Below are positions 1-8,499 of a stretch of DNA of 64,000 bases, piece after piece. Where the stretch lies: the NCBI RefSeq assembly GCF_900188175.1, contig NZ_FZOQ01000004.1:1-64000 (forward strand), written 5' to 3'. Origin of the DNA: Pontibacter ummariensis (GTDB lineage Bacteria > Bacteroidota > Bacteroidia > Cytophagales > Hymenobacteraceae). The position numbers and the translations under genes were made by a program. Within the stretch, counting starts at the first letter, position 1; each line of letters opens with the position of its first letter. Under the pieces are notes generated by a model. That model saw only the letters and a program-made list of their open reading frames with translations, had not been told where the DNA came from and ran no database searches.

Positions 1-109
1 GGACTATGTATTTGTAACGCAGGAGTTCGGCGTTGTGGAGCTGGAGCGCCTACCGGATTTCGGGTCTGACCACTTCCCTTTTTATGCCAAGTTAAACTTA
101 GTGCGCTAA
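1..109 (+). CDS. C-terminal end of an endonuclease/exonuclease/phosphatase family protein (partial)
   Basis: Only the last 35 codons lie in the window, in the frame starting at base 2, ending with TAA at 107-109. The tail contains GSDHFPFYAKL, which resembles the Ser-Asp-His block that closes the active site of the endonuclease/exonuclease/phosphatase (EEP) fold, where Asp and His serve in phosphodiester hydrolysis. Substrate and localisation cannot be judged from this fragment. A terminator-like hairpin follows about 140 bases later. The family call rests on one short motif. Confidence 0.55.
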   Translation, partial: DYVFVTQEFGVVELERLPDFGSDHFPFYAKLNLVR

Positions 110-469
110 AAGCACCGGGGTAAGAGAGGCCACGCAGGCACCAAAGAAGACAGCAGTTGACCAGGGAGAGGGACTGTAGGCAAAATAACACAACAGGTAT
201 AAAGCAGCGAGAAGCTTCGTGCAGAACAACGTTTGAAACAGCCTAGCACGTAAAAGCCATTGGACAAAAAGCCCGATGGCTTTTTATGTGTTTGGGCTTC
301 CTGTATGTCTGTTGCCGGAGCTATTTGTACGCAAGTTAACCCATTAGGCGGCAATAAGGTATAACAGGAAAGCCCGCAACAGGTGGGTTTGAAGCTAGGT
401 TGTTGCACTACTATCAAAGCAGGGCATCAGCATACAGCGTTAAGCAAATCAAAAGAACGATAGACCTAT
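110..469. other. Intergenic region between the EEP gene and glgX
   Basis: The stretch holds a terminator-like hairpin at 252-285. I see no convincing small gene. The final 180 bases before glgX presumably carry its promoter, but I found no clean match to the Bacteroidota promoter consensus. Confidence 0.5.
252..285 (+). terminator. Probable terminator after the EEP gene
   Basis: Arms AAAAGCCAT and ATGGCTTTT flank a loop of about 15 bases and are followed by further T. The hairpin follows the gene ending at 109, and the A/T flanks would let it work in either direction. Confidence 0.55.
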
Positions 470-2596
470 ATGAAGCTAACTACATATCCTGGAAAACCAT
501 ACCCCCTGGGTGCCTCCTGGGACGGCAACGGCGTTAATTTTGCGCTATATGCCGACAATGCCACAGGGGTAGACCTTTGTCTTTTTGATTCGATTAGAGA
601 GGGAAAAGAATCAGCCAAAGTTAAAATGGAGGAACGCACGCACCAGGTGTGGCACGTGTACCTGCCGGGCATTAAGCCAGGGCAGCTCTACGGCTACAGA
701 GTGCACGGTCCTTTTGACCCTTACCAGGGGCACCGGTTTAACCCCAACAAGTTGCTGATAGATCCCTATGCAAAGGCGATTTCCGGTACCATTGAGTGGC
801 ACGACTCCTTGTTTGGGTATCAGTTGGGGCATGAGGAGGAAGACCTGAGTTTTAGTAAGTCCGACAGTGCCCCGTTTATACCAAAGTCTGTGGTCATTGA
901 CTCTACCTTCGACTGGGGCAATGACAAGCCTCCTAAAATAGCCTATAACAACTCTATCATTTATGAGATGCACGTCAAGGGCTTCACCATGATGCACCCA
1001 GACATTCCGGAGGAAATCAGGGGAACCTATGCTGCCCTTGGCCACCCTGTCACTATCAAGTACCTGAAAGAGTTGGGCATTACGGCTGTGGAGCTGATGC
1101 CGGTGCACCATTTTATTACCGACCGTTACCTGTTGGATAAAGGGCTGACCAACTACTGGGGCTACAACACCATCGGCTTTTTCGCGCCCGATGTGCGCTA
1201 CTCCAGCAGCGGCGTGTTAGGCGAGCAGGTCGTGGAGTTTAAGCAGATGGTAAAGGACCTGCACGAGGCAGGGATAGAGGTGATCCTGGACGTGGTGTAT
1301 AACCATACCGGGGAGGGCAACCATTTCGGGCCCACGCTGTCTTTCCGGGGGATTGACAACGAGGGCTATTACCGCTTAACGGAAGACAAGCGCTATTACA
1401 TGGACTACACCGGCACCGGCAACACCCTGAACGCTAACCTCCCCAGCGTGCTGCGCCTGATCATGGACAGCCTGCGCTATTGGGTGGTGGAGATGCACGT
1501 GGACGGCTTCCGCTTCGACTTGGCCTCGGCCCTTGCCCGGGAGTTGCACGCGGTGGACCGCCTGAGCTCTTTCTTCGATATTATCCACCAGGATCCCATC
1601 ATATCCCAGGTAAAGCTGATCGCAGAGCCGTGGGATGTGGGCGAAGGAGGCTACCAGGTGGGTAACTTCCCGCCGGGATGGACGGAATGGAACGGGAAGT
1701 ACCGGGACTGTATGCGCGATTATTGGCGGGGAGAGAACAGTATGCTGGCAGAATTTGCCGACCGCTTTACCGGCAGCTCCGACCTCTACCAGGATGACTT
1801 CCGCAGGCCGACTGCCAGTATTAACTTTATCACTGCCCATGATGGCTTTACGTTGAATGACCTGGTGTCGTACAACGAGAAGCATAACCTGGAGAACGGG
1901 GAAAACAACAACGACGGGGAAAGCCACAACCGCTCCTGGAACTGTGGGGTAGAGGGGCCTACCAAGGACCCCAAAGTCCTTACCCTACGTGCAAAGCAGA
2001 AAAGGAATTTCCTGACGACACTGTTCCTCTCGCAGGGGGTGCCGATGTTGGTAGCGGGCGATGAAGTGAGCCGTACGCAGTTTGGCAACAACAACGCCTA
2101 CTGCCAGGACAATGAGATCTCCTGGATCAACTGGGAGAAAGCCGATACCGACCTGCTGGCCTTTACCCGAAAGCTCATAGACCTTCGAAAAAATCATCCT
2201 GTTTTCTGCCGCCGCCGCTGGTTCCAGGGGCAGCCGATCAAAGGAGTTGGGGTAGAGGACATTGCCTGGTTCCTGCCGGAAGGCACCGAAATGACAGAGG
2301 AAAACTGGAACCACGATTTTGCCAAATCACTGGGTGTTTTCCTGAGCGGGCGGGGCATTCACTCCCGCGGGCCGAAGGGCGAGCAAATTGTGGACGATAG
2401 CTTTTACGTGATCTTTAACGCCCATTATGAGCCTCTGAAATACAAGTTGCCGCCCAGTAAGTACGGTACCAAATGGACAAAACTGCTGGATACCAGCGCC
2501 AATAGAATTGAAGAAGAGGGGATCACGTACGCAGCCCAGGAAACGATCAAAGTAGACGGCCGCTCGGTGGTACTGCTGCATCATCCTATGCGGTAA
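470..2596 (+). CDS. glgX: Glycogen debranching enzyme GlgX (isoamylase type)
   Basis: A GH13 glycoside hydrolase that cleaves alpha-1,6 branches of glycogen or limit dextrin in the cytoplasm. The 708 residues match the usual GlgX/isoamylase length. The N-terminal carbohydrate-binding sandwich opens with PLGASWDGNGVNFALYA. The four catalytic regions are visible: DVVYNH at 274-279, GFRFD with the nucleophile Asp350, AEPWD with the acid/base Glu386, and AHDG with the transition-state Asp458. All three catalytic carboxylates are present. No other glycogen gene lies next to it, so it appears monocistronic. No strong Shine-Dalgarno precedes the ATG. TreX and isoamylase share this architecture, so fine specificity is not settled. 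Confidence 0.95.
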   Translation: MKLTTYPGKPYPLGASWDGNGVNFALYADNATGVDLCLFDSIREGKESAKVKMEERTHQVWHVYLPGIKPGQLYGYRVHGPFDPYQGHRFNPNKLLIDPYAKAISGTIEWHDSLFGYQLGHEEEDLSFSKSDSAPFIPKSVVIDSTFDWGNDKPPKIAYNNSIIYEMHVKGFTMMHPDIPEEIRGTYAALGHPVTIKYLKELGITAVELMPVHHFITDRYLLDKGLTNYWGYNTIGFFAPDVRYSSSGVLGEQVVEFKQMVKDLHEAGIEVILDVVYNHTGEGNHFGPTLSFRGIDNEGYYRLTEDKRYYMDYTGTGNTLNANLPSVLRLIMDSLRYWVVEMHVDGFRFDLASALARELHAVDRLSSFFDIIHQDPIISQVKLIAEPWDVGEGGYQVGNFPPGWTEWNGKYRDCMRDYWRGENSMLAEFADRFTGSSDLYQDDFRRPTASINFITAHDGFTLNDLVSYNEKHNLENGENNNDGESHNRSWNCGVEGPTKDPKVLTLRAKQKRNFLTTLFLSQGVPMLVAGDEVSRTQFGNNNAYCQDNEISWINWEKADTDLLAFTRKLIDLRKNHPVFCRRRWFQGQPIKGVGVEDIAWFLPEGTEMTEENWNHDFAKSLGVFLSGRGIHSRGPKGEQIVDDSFYVIFNAHYEPLKYKLPPSKYGTKWTKLLDTSANRIEEEGITYAAQETIKVDGRSVVLLHHPMR

Positions 2597-2735
2597 CGTG
2601 TTGCCTGGCAGTTCTTTTTCCTGAATAATGCGACTTTGGTAGTAAGGTGCGAAAAAAACAGAGTATAAGTGCAAACTTTATTCTTTACAATGTGTTTATG
2701 ACTAATATGTTGTAATTATTGTAAATTGTAAGCGT

Positions 2736-2987
2736 ATGTATGATGTGTTTTGCACTATCCGAATGGAAGTTTCCAAAATAGTAAGCGAATATAAAGAGAA
2801 AGAACTTGACAGAGTACTATTTAGTGCGAACTTTAAACAACTAGGGCTGGATCTCATAGATGTGGCAGACATTGTGTTAGCAGTGGAGAAGGAATACTCC
2901 ATCACGATACCGGAAACCGAGCATATAGGATCTGTGGATGACCTGGTAACTTGTATATGTGCTAATGCCCTGCCGAAAGCCGTATAG
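2736..2987 (+). CDS. Acyl-carrier-like protein lacking the phosphopantetheine serine
   Basis: An 83-residue acidic protein with the helical pattern of acyl carrier proteins: a loop LGLDLID, then helix II (VADIVLAVEKEYSITIPE), then a short third helix. In true carriers the loop reads D-S-L-D and the Ser carries 4'-phosphopantetheine. Here it reads D-L-I-D (gat ctc ata gat), so the attachment residue is Leu. It cannot be a conventional holo-carrier at that position. It may be a structural or regulatory homologue, or a decayed copy. The second in-frame ATG at 2763 would give a more typical ACP start. No fatty-acid or polyketide gene is adjacent. Confidence 0.7.
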   Translation: MYDVFCTIRMEVSKIVSEYKEKELDRVLFSANFKQLGLDLIDVADIVLAVEKEYSITIPETEHIGSVDDLVTCICANALPKAV

Positions 2988-3585
2988 CCCCTTTTAATCA
3001 TGCTGTGAACATGATTAGATAGCTTTATACTAAGTGCGCAAGCCTGATAGGGAGCAACTGCTGTCTGTTGTTTCCTGTCGGGTTTGCTTTTGCTTTTTTA
3101 TGGAATGCCCGGTGCCTGCGTGCTCCTGCCAGGGCCAAGGCAGGACAGGTCGTACCTGTAAAAAGCGCTTATTCCTCCTGCCGCCCACACGCTTCTACGG
3201 CAGGTATTATTTTCAATTTTTCTCAGTTCAGAAGTCCTGATAAGCCATGGGAGACCAACGGTATTTCGCCTTGATTTTTATGCTTGTTAGGTACCGGGCT
3301 GCTGCTCTTCAGGAAGCTTTTGTCTTTGAAAAAGGATAAAACAAATAGGGCAAAAGTGCACTGTTACTACCTCATGGCGGGTTTAATATATAGGATAAAA
3401 ATCTCTGTTTAACTTTTGTATTCCGGTAAAATTTGTCTCTTCTTATCGTGTTTTCTGCCTTTTTTATCTGTCTGTTTTGTACTGTTTTTCTTAGGGTTAC
3501 ACCAAAAACATTAAACTTTGTGTAGCTGCCGCCGTAAGTTTTAACAAGCTTGACAATAATATTTCAAACTTAAAGTGCAAAAACT
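2988..3585. other. Intergenic region before the first calcium-loop lipoprotein
   Basis: About 600 bases. A hairpin with arms TAATCATG and CATGATTA (2995-3017) sits just after the carrier-like gene but has no T-run. Two overlapping short open frames near 3034-3274 look non-coding: odd composition, no family likeness and no ribosome site. AAACTTTG near 3511-3518 is one base away from the -7 consensus and could belong to the lipoprotein promoter. Confidence 0.45.
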
Positions 3586-4164
3586 ATGAAAATGAACAGA
3601 ACAGAAGCTACAGAAGCTATTAAAATGAATAAGACAGGCCTTTGGCGCAAGATGGGGATGGGACTTTGCATGTTCCTGATGCTAGGTGCCGTAAGCTGTG
3701 ACGACGACGACGAAGACGAAGTAGAGGTGTTTGACAACAACACTTTCTTTCAAGATATGACTGCAAACAGCATGTTCGATGATTGGGATGCTGATAGTGA
3801 CGGTGTTTTCAACGATGATGAGTTTACGGTTAGTTTCTTTGAAACCTGGGATACAGACGACAATGGCGTACTGAGTGATAGTGAACTGACTGCGGCAGAG
3901 AATGACTTTGCTATAACAGGGGCCGACTGGGACACTTGGGATTACGACGCAAACGGTACGATTGAAATGAGCGAGTTCCAGACAGGAGCCCAGTCTACCA
4001 ACTTGTTTGATACCTGGTACACCACTTGGGATGCCGACGCTGATGGTATGTTAGAGGACCGTGAGTACACCGACGGCGTTTTTGACCTGTGGGATACGGA
4101 TGCTGATGGTATGTTGACTGATGTCGAGTATACTACCTTCTACGATACATACTATGGTGTGTAA
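3586..4164 (+). CDS. Calcium-loop (EF-hand-like) repeat lipoprotein, copy 1
   Basis: A 192-residue predicted lipoprotein. The N-terminal signal ends in LGAVSC, with Cys38 as lipidation site, followed at once by DDDDED. An acidic run in that place resembles the surface-export signal of Bacteroidota lipoproteins. Five 12-residue loops follow the EF-hand pattern D-x-D-x-D-G-x-hydrophobic-x-x-x-E, for example DADSDGVFNDDE and DTDADGMLTDVE. Each is preceded by Trp, with spacings of 9, 18, 18 and 9 residues. All loops keep the calcium-ligand positions. An alternative start at Met14 (3625) is possible. It is the most divergent of four such genes here and sits in tandem with copy 2. Function is unknown; surface calcium binding is inferred. 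Confidence 0.8.
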   Translation: MKMNRTEATEAIKMNKTGLWRKMGMGLCMFLMLGAVSCDDDDEDEVEVFDNNTFFQDMTANSMFDDWDADSDGVFNDDEFTVSFFETWDTDDNGVLSDSELTAAENDFAITGADWDTWDYDANGTIEMSEFQTGAQSTNLFDTWYTTWDADADGMLEDREYTDGVFDLWDTDADGMLTDVEYTTFYDTYYGV

Positions 4165-4202
4165 TCCCTGCAAGGGTTAATCACGAAACAGAATAAGCTA
4201 GG

Positions 4203-4239
4203 CCTGTGTCGGGAGTTACCTGACACAGGTTTTGTTTTT
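4203..4239 (+). terminator. Terminator after lipoprotein copy 1
   Basis: CCTGTGTC and GACACAGG form an 8-bp stem with an 11-base loop, followed by TTTTGTTTTT. It separates the two tandem lipoprotein genes, so each probably has its own transcript. Confidence 0.75.
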
Positions 4240-4443
4240 AAATTTGTTTTTAAAAAGGCGAATCCCAAAACAGAAAACCTGAGCGGACAGCTGCCTTTAC
4301 CACCTTTACATTGGATAGAAGGAAAATTAGCTTTTGCGAGACGAGGGCAGACATGAACAAGTATGGTGAAGCTTTCCCATACTTCATCGTTTTTGTTACG
4401 TAGTCTCTTTATAACAGCAAATATTAACCTAAAAGAAACAGCT

Positions 4444-5028
4444 ATGAAAAAGAATGAAATGAACATCCTGAAAGGAATCAGAAATGGACTATGCTTTTTT
4501 CTGGTGGCCGGTATGGTTGCCTGCGGTAACGAGACTGGCGTTGCAGAGACTGAAGCCCTGGAAGACGAAGTTGTGGCCGATGATGTGGCTGCAGTAGAGG
4601 CCGATACCTGGGACGAGAACGAGTTCAACACGACTTTTGTGTCCACGGACTACTATGAGACCTGGGACGAGGACGATGACAACTTTCTGAGCGAGAATGA
4701 GTACTACGGTGGCTTCTACGACACCTGGGACGTGAATGACGATAACCAGCTGGACGAGAACGAGTGGAACACCGCTGTGAATGACTTCGGCCTGGAGAAC
4801 GAGACCTGGTCAGCGTGGGACACCAGTGGCGACGGCATCTTAGATGAGAACGAGTACAACACCGCCTTCGCTAACACCGGCTGGTATGGCGAGTGGGACG
4901 AAGATGACGATAACCTGCTGAGCGAGGAGGAGTATACCGGAGGACTGTTTAGCCAATGGGATGAGAACGATGACAACTACCTGGATGAGAATGAGTATGG
5001 CCTTTACAACACATACTACGGCGTTTGA
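4444..5028 (+). CDS. Calcium-loop (EF-hand-like) repeat lipoprotein, copy 2
   Basis: A 194-residue lipoprotein starting at the ATG at 4444. A longer in-frame extension to 4363 exists but would bury the signal peptide. The lipobox is MVAC with Cys27, the same position as in copies 3 and 4. An acidic linker leads to five Trp-preceded loops: DEDDDNFLSENE, DVNDDNQLDENE, DTSGDGILDENE, DEDDDNLLSEEE and DENDDNYLDENE, spaced 9, 18, 14 and 9 residues. Position 6 is Asn rather than Gly in four loops, a tolerated EF-hand variant. The C-terminus ends in TYYGV as in copy 1. Calcium binding at the cell envelope is inferred; no partner gene is obvious. Confidence 0.82.
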   Translation: MKKNEMNILKGIRNGLCFFLVAGMVACGNETGVAETEALEDEVVADDVAAVEADTWDENEFNTTFVSTDYYETWDEDDDNFLSENEYYGGFYDTWDVNDDNQLDENEWNTAVNDFGLENETWSAWDTSGDGILDENEYNTAFANTGWYGEWDEDDDNLLSEEEYTGGLFSQWDENDDNYLDENEYGLYNTYYGV

Positions 5029-5051
5029 TAGACAAACATAAGTGTAATAAA

Positions 5052-5083
5052 AAAAGGAGGTCCTGTAAGGACCTCCTTTTTTT
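5052..5083. terminator. Bidirectional terminator between lipoprotein copy 2 and the flavin monooxygenase
   Basis: A perfect 13-bp stem, AAAAGGAGGTCCT and its complement, closes a 3-base loop. It is flanked by A's on the left and T's on the right, and lies between convergent genes. Confidence 0.9.
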
Positions 5084-5088
5084 ATTTG

Positions 5089-6108
5089 TTACCTGCCGGT
5101 GTTATGGTCCTGTAACTGAGAGAGGATTTCATAGGAGCGTAGCCTGGCTGCATGTTCGTAGATATGGGAGTTGACCATGATTTCATCTACCTGTGTGCTG
5201 TCCAGAAAGCCCTGTAACTCTTCCTGAACTGTTGTAGGCCCTCCTATAAAGGAGTACTGCAGCATCTGGAGCACAGAGTACTTTTCGGAGGTGTCCCAAA
5301 GGCCGTCCATGCTCTCTACCGGCGGCTGCATTTTCTTTGCTGTTCCCCGTACTACGTTCAGGAAGGACATGTACATGGTGGTAGCCAGAAACTCGGCCTC
5401 TTTATCGGTGTCTGCCGCCACTACGTTTACGCAGGCCAAAGCATAGGGCTCCTGCAGCGACTCCGAAGGCCTGAAGTTTTCTTTGTACAGTTTCAGCGCA
5501 GCGTGGAGACTGGCCGGGGCAAAATGGCTGGCAAACGCATAGGGCAGGCCCAGGTAGGCCGCTAGTTGTGCCCCGTAGGTACTAGAGCCCAAGATCCAGA
5601 TCGGAACCTCCAGGCCCTCGCCAGGTACCGCACGTACCCGTGCGGTAGGGTCTGCCGGGGCAAAATACTGTCTGATCTCCTCCACGTTCTGCGGAAAGTC
5701 GTCTACAGCCCCCCTCAGGTCCCGGCGCAGCGCCATAGAGGTCAGCTGGTCTGTGCCCGGCGCACGTCCCAGCCCCAGGTCAATGCGGCCCGGGTACAGC
5801 GACTCCAGTGTGCCGAACTGCTCTGCTACGATCAGGGGGGCATGGTTAGGCAGCATCACACCGCCGGAGCCGACCCGTATCGTAAAGGTCTCCCTGGCTA
5901 CGTGCCCGATCAGGATAGAGGTGGCCGAGCTGGCTATACCGGCCATATTATGATGCTCCGCCATCCAGTACCGCTTGTAGCCCCAGCGCTCCACGTGCTG
6001 TGCCAGGTCCACGGTGTTGCGGAAAGAGTCTGCCGGTGTTTTCTCCGTCAGAACAGGTACCAGGTCCAGGACGGAGAGGGGAATATCTGCTAGCTTCTTG
6101 CTACTCAT
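5089..6108 (-). CDS. LLM class flavin-dependent oxidoreductase (luciferase-like monooxygenase)
   Basis: A 339-residue TIM-barrel flavoprotein of the bacterial luciferase superfamily, presumed cytoplasmic and dependent on reduced FMN. The N-terminus [10 protein letters not shown], the segment [13 protein letters not shown], and the later [17 protein letters not shown] and [12 protein letters not shown] are typical of the MsnO8/YhbW-like branch, which is often mislabelled alkanal monooxygenase. Substrate cannot be read from the sequence. It ends at the shared terminator with lipoprotein copy 2. The aldo/keto reductase upstream on the same strand is 236 bases away, so co-transcription is possible but not shown. 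Confidence 0.88.
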   Translation of the reverse strand: MSSKKLADIPLSVLDLVPVLTEKTPADSFRNTVDLAQHVERWGYKRYWMAEHHNMAGIASSATSILIGHVARETFTIRVGSGGVMLPNHAPLIVAEQFGTLESLYPGRIDLGLGRAPGTDQLTSMALRRDLRGAVDDFPQNVEEIRQYFAPADPTARVRAVPGEGLEVPIWILGSSTYGAQLAAYLGLPYAFASHFAPASLHAALKLYKENFRPSESLQEPYALACVNVVAADTDKEAEFLATTMYMSFLNVVRGTAKKMQPPVESMDGLWDTSEKYSVLQMLQYSFIGGPTTVQEELQGFLDSTQVDEIMVNSHIYEHAARLRSYEILSQLQDHNTGR

Positions 6109-6344
6109 AGTGTTCTTGGTTTATGTCATACTTGCTTCATGCCCAGGCAGGGCACGGTGCAAAATAAATTTCTTTTTAATATTAATGCTTAAACATTGAT
6201 ACTGGTGCTCCTCCCTAAACCAGGAAGTGTTCCGAATGTTTACAGTCCTCTTTCTGTACGTACAGGCGGTTGAATGATCTGCAATGGTCGAGCAGCTGCC
6301 TGTTTTATTTCTGTAAGGCGCAGGAGGTAAGGTTGCTGAAGAGA

Positions 6345-7325
6345 TCAGGAAAAGCCGAGTACCGGGTGCGGCTGATAAGGGGCCTCCAATCGTTTGGTCT
6401 CATCCTCCGATAGTGTCAGGCTGAGGGCACCAACGGCATCTTTCAGGTGCCCGGGCTTGCTCGCACCCACAATTGGGGCCGTGACAACAGGCTTGGAAAG
6501 CAGCCAGGCGAGTGCTACCTGTGCGCTCGATACACCTTTTTCCCGTGCTACTTCATCTACCAGTGCGGAAATAGCAAAATCGTCCTCACGGGCGTAGAGG
6601 TGTTTACTGAAATTGTCTGTCCGGGCACGCTCTGTTTCGCCGCCACCTTTTGTGCGCTTGCCGGTGAGCAGGCCGCGGGCAAGGGGCGACCAGGGAATAA
6701 CGCCTATTCCCTGGTCCTGGCAGAACGGCAGCATTTCGCGCTCCTCCTCCCGGTACACCAGGTTGTAGTGTGGCTGCATAGATACAAAACGCGTCCAGCC
6801 ATGCAGGTCGGCGGTGTAGAGCGCCTTGGCAAACTGCCAGGCGTACATGGAGGAGGCCCCGATGTAACGCGCTTTCCCTGCCCGCACAATATCATGCAGT
6901 GCCTCCAGTGTTTCTTCTATGGGTGTCTCATTGTCCCAGCGGTGAATCTGGTAAAGGTCCACGTAGTCTGTGCCCAGTCGCTTCAGGCTGGCGTCTATTG
7001 AGCGCATGATGTGCTTGCGGGACAGGCCTTTGTCGTTAGGCCCTGGCCCCATGGCGCCACGCACTTTCGTGGCAATCACCACGTCGTCTCGGGAGGCGAA
7101 GTCTCGGACAGCTCTCCCAAGCACTTCTTCGCTGGCTCCGTTGGAGTAGACATCTGCGGTGTCAAAAAAGTTAATGCCCAACTCCAGCGCTTTCTGCAGG
7201 AAAGGACGGCTTTGTTCCTCGTTCAGTGCCCAGGGCCAGCGCTCGGTAGGCTTACCATAGGTCATGCAGCCGAGGCAGATCGCAGAAACCTTCAGGCCTG
7301 TGTTGCCTAATCGAATGTAGTTCAT
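6345..7325 (-). CDS. Aldo/keto reductase
   Basis: A 326-residue NAD(P)H-dependent aldo/keto reductase barrel, presumed cytoplasmic. The catalytic tetrad is complete: Asp55 and Tyr60 in DTADVY, Lys87 in IATKV and His128 in QIHRWD. The C-terminal cofactor region contains PIVGASKPGHL. It resembles the YajO/Gfo-type open-chain aldehyde or ketone reductases; the physiological substrate is unknown. A terminator separates it from the second reductase upstream, so the two are not simply one operon. Confidence 0.92.
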   Translation of the reverse strand: MNYIRLGNTGLKVSAICLGCMTYGKPTERWPWALNEEQSRPFLQKALELGINFFDTADVYSNGASEEVLGRAVRDFASRDDVVIATKVRGAMGPGPNDKGLSRKHIMRSIDASLKRLGTDYVDLYQIHRWDNETPIEETLEALHDIVRAGKARYIGASSMYAWQFAKALYTADLHGWTRFVSMQPHYNLVYREEEREMLPFCQDQGIGVIPWSPLARGLLTGKRTKGGGETERARTDNFSKHLYAREDDFAISALVDEVAREKGVSSAQVALAWLLSKPVVTAPIVGASKPGHLKDAVGALSLTLSEDETKRLEAPYQPHPVLGFS

Positions 7326-7361
7326 GGTAATTTAGAAGAAGGGGTATCACCCGTTGTAAAA

Positions 7362-7391
7362 GAAAAGGCCCCGGCACGCAGGTGCCGGGGC
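7362..7391 (-). terminator. Terminator of the upstream aldo/keto reductase
   Basis: GCCCCGGCAC and GTGCCGGGGC form a 10-bp GC-rich stem with a 4-base loop. On the minus strand it is followed by CTTTTCTTTT. It sits between the two reductase genes. Confidence 0.85.
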
Positions 7392-7410
7392 GGTAACTGA
7401 AGCAGTTGTG

Positions 7411-8286
7411 TTAACCGGATATGGGGGCAGAGCCTAGTCCGTTAAGCTGGTCCATCTCTTCTTTGGAGAGCGAAATAGACGTGGCCTGGTAGTTCTGCTC
7501 CAGGTGCTTGACTTTGGAAGTACCTGGAATCAGCAGGATATTAGGGGCATGGTGCAGCAGCCAGCTTAGCGCTACCTGGTGCGCTGTGGCATCATGGTTT
7601 TTAGCGATCTGTTCCAGCTTTTCCATTACTTCTATGTTTCCTCCTCCTAAAGGGTACCAGGGGATAAAGGCTATATCATGCTGGCGGCAGTACTCCAGTT
7701 CTTTCTCCCACTTGCGGTTCTCGACGCTGTACATGTTCTGCACCGACACTACCTTTACATACTCCTGTGCTTTCTTGATCTGGGCTACCTCTACCTCTGA
7801 AAGACCGATGTGTTTCACTAGGCCCTCTTCCTGTATCTGCTGCAGGAACTCCAGCGTTTTCTCAAACGGCACTTCCGGGTCTACCCGGTGTAGCTGGTAC
7901 AGGTCTATCTTGTCGAGCTTCAGGCGCTTCAGGCTTCCTTCCAGGGCTTCCCGCAAATGATCAGGGTGGGCGTTGATCGGCCACTCGTTAGGACCCGTGC
8001 GCAGCAATCCGCCTTTGGTGGCAATCACCAGGTCTTTTGGATAAGGGTGCAGGGCTTCCGCGATGAGTTCCTCCGATACATTCGGGCCGTAGCTATCGGC
8101 TGTGTCTATGAAGTTAATGCCTAGCTCTACGCTTCTTTTCAGAACCCGTATTGCCTCTTCTCTGTCTTTCGGTGGTCCCCAGATGCCTTCCCCTGTAATG
8201 CGCATGGCGCCATAACCCATTCTGTTTACAGTGAGGTCGCCACCTATGGTATAGGTTTTCTCGTAAGTTGTTGCTTCGTTTGCCAT
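7411..8286 (-). CDS. Aldo/keto reductase (YdbC-like)
   Basis: A 291-residue aldo/keto reductase with tetrad Asp61, Tyr66 (DTADSY), Lys91 (IATKG) and His133 (YQLHR). The opening MGYGAMRITGEGIWGPPKDR and the end IPGTSKVKHLEQN are characteristic of the short YdbC-like group, reported to reduce pyridoxal or other small carbonyls. It is clearly different in sequence from the neighbouring reductase, so this is not a recent duplication. Reaction: carbonyl to alcohol with NADPH; substrate uncertain. Confidence 0.92.
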   Translation of the reverse strand: MANEATTYEKTYTIGGDLTVNRMGYGAMRITGEGIWGPPKDREEAIRVLKRSVELGINFIDTADSYGPNVSEELIAEALHPYPKDLVIATKGGLLRTGPNEWPINAHPDHLREALEGSLKRLKLDKIDLYQLHRVDPEVPFEKTLEFLQQIQEEGLVKHIGLSEVEVAQIKKAQEYVKVVSVQNMYSVENRKWEKELEYCRQHDIAFIPWYPLGGGNIEVMEKLEQIAKNHDATAHQVALSWLLHHAPNILLIPGTSKVKHLEQNYQATSISLSKEEMDQLNGLGSAPISG

Positions 8287-8365
8287 AGCTTGGTTTTGTA
8301 GGTAATAACAAAATGTATATTCATGTTTGTACGCTGGCCGGTTCCTCTGGTTTAGAGCCCCGGTC

Positions 8366-8400
8366 TTTTAGCTCTTGCAGCTGCAGCGGCTTTATCTTTG
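8366..8400 (+). promoter_or_regulatory. Candidate promoter of the FUSC gene
   Basis: TATCTTTG at 8393-8400 matches the Bacteroidota -7 element TAnnTTTG exactly. A TTTA at 8366-8369 lies in the -33 region but is only a partial match. The implied leader is about 95 bases. Confidence 0.4.
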
Positions 8401-8499
8401 AACGTGTGTTTGCAAAACTGCGGCTCACGTACAGAAGAAGGATGCTTAGCAGGAGCGCTTTGTTACAAGAGCTGACTGGTACATGTGTGTTAAGTTAAA

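Noticed and set aside
106..417. Minus-strand frame of 103 codons at the left edge
   Set aside because: It spans the terminator at 252-285 and overlaps the upstream gene's stop; composition is not protein-like.
1376..1927. Minus-strand frame of 183 codons inside glgX
   Set aside because: Shadow of a strongly conserved gene, rich in Val and His as expected from antisense GC codons.
3034..3274. Two overlapping short open frames (Cys-rich)
   Set aside because: They overlap each other in different frames, have no ribosome site and no family likeness; probably chance.
4359..4383. Small hairpin AAGTATGG/CCATACTT before lipoprotein copy 2 as a regulatory RNA
   Set aside because: Only 8 bp with a short interrupted T-run; it could be chance and no conserved riboswitch feature is visible.
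6345..8286. The two aldo/keto reductases as a recent tandem duplication
   Set aside because: Their sequences belong to different subgroups and are separated by a terminator.
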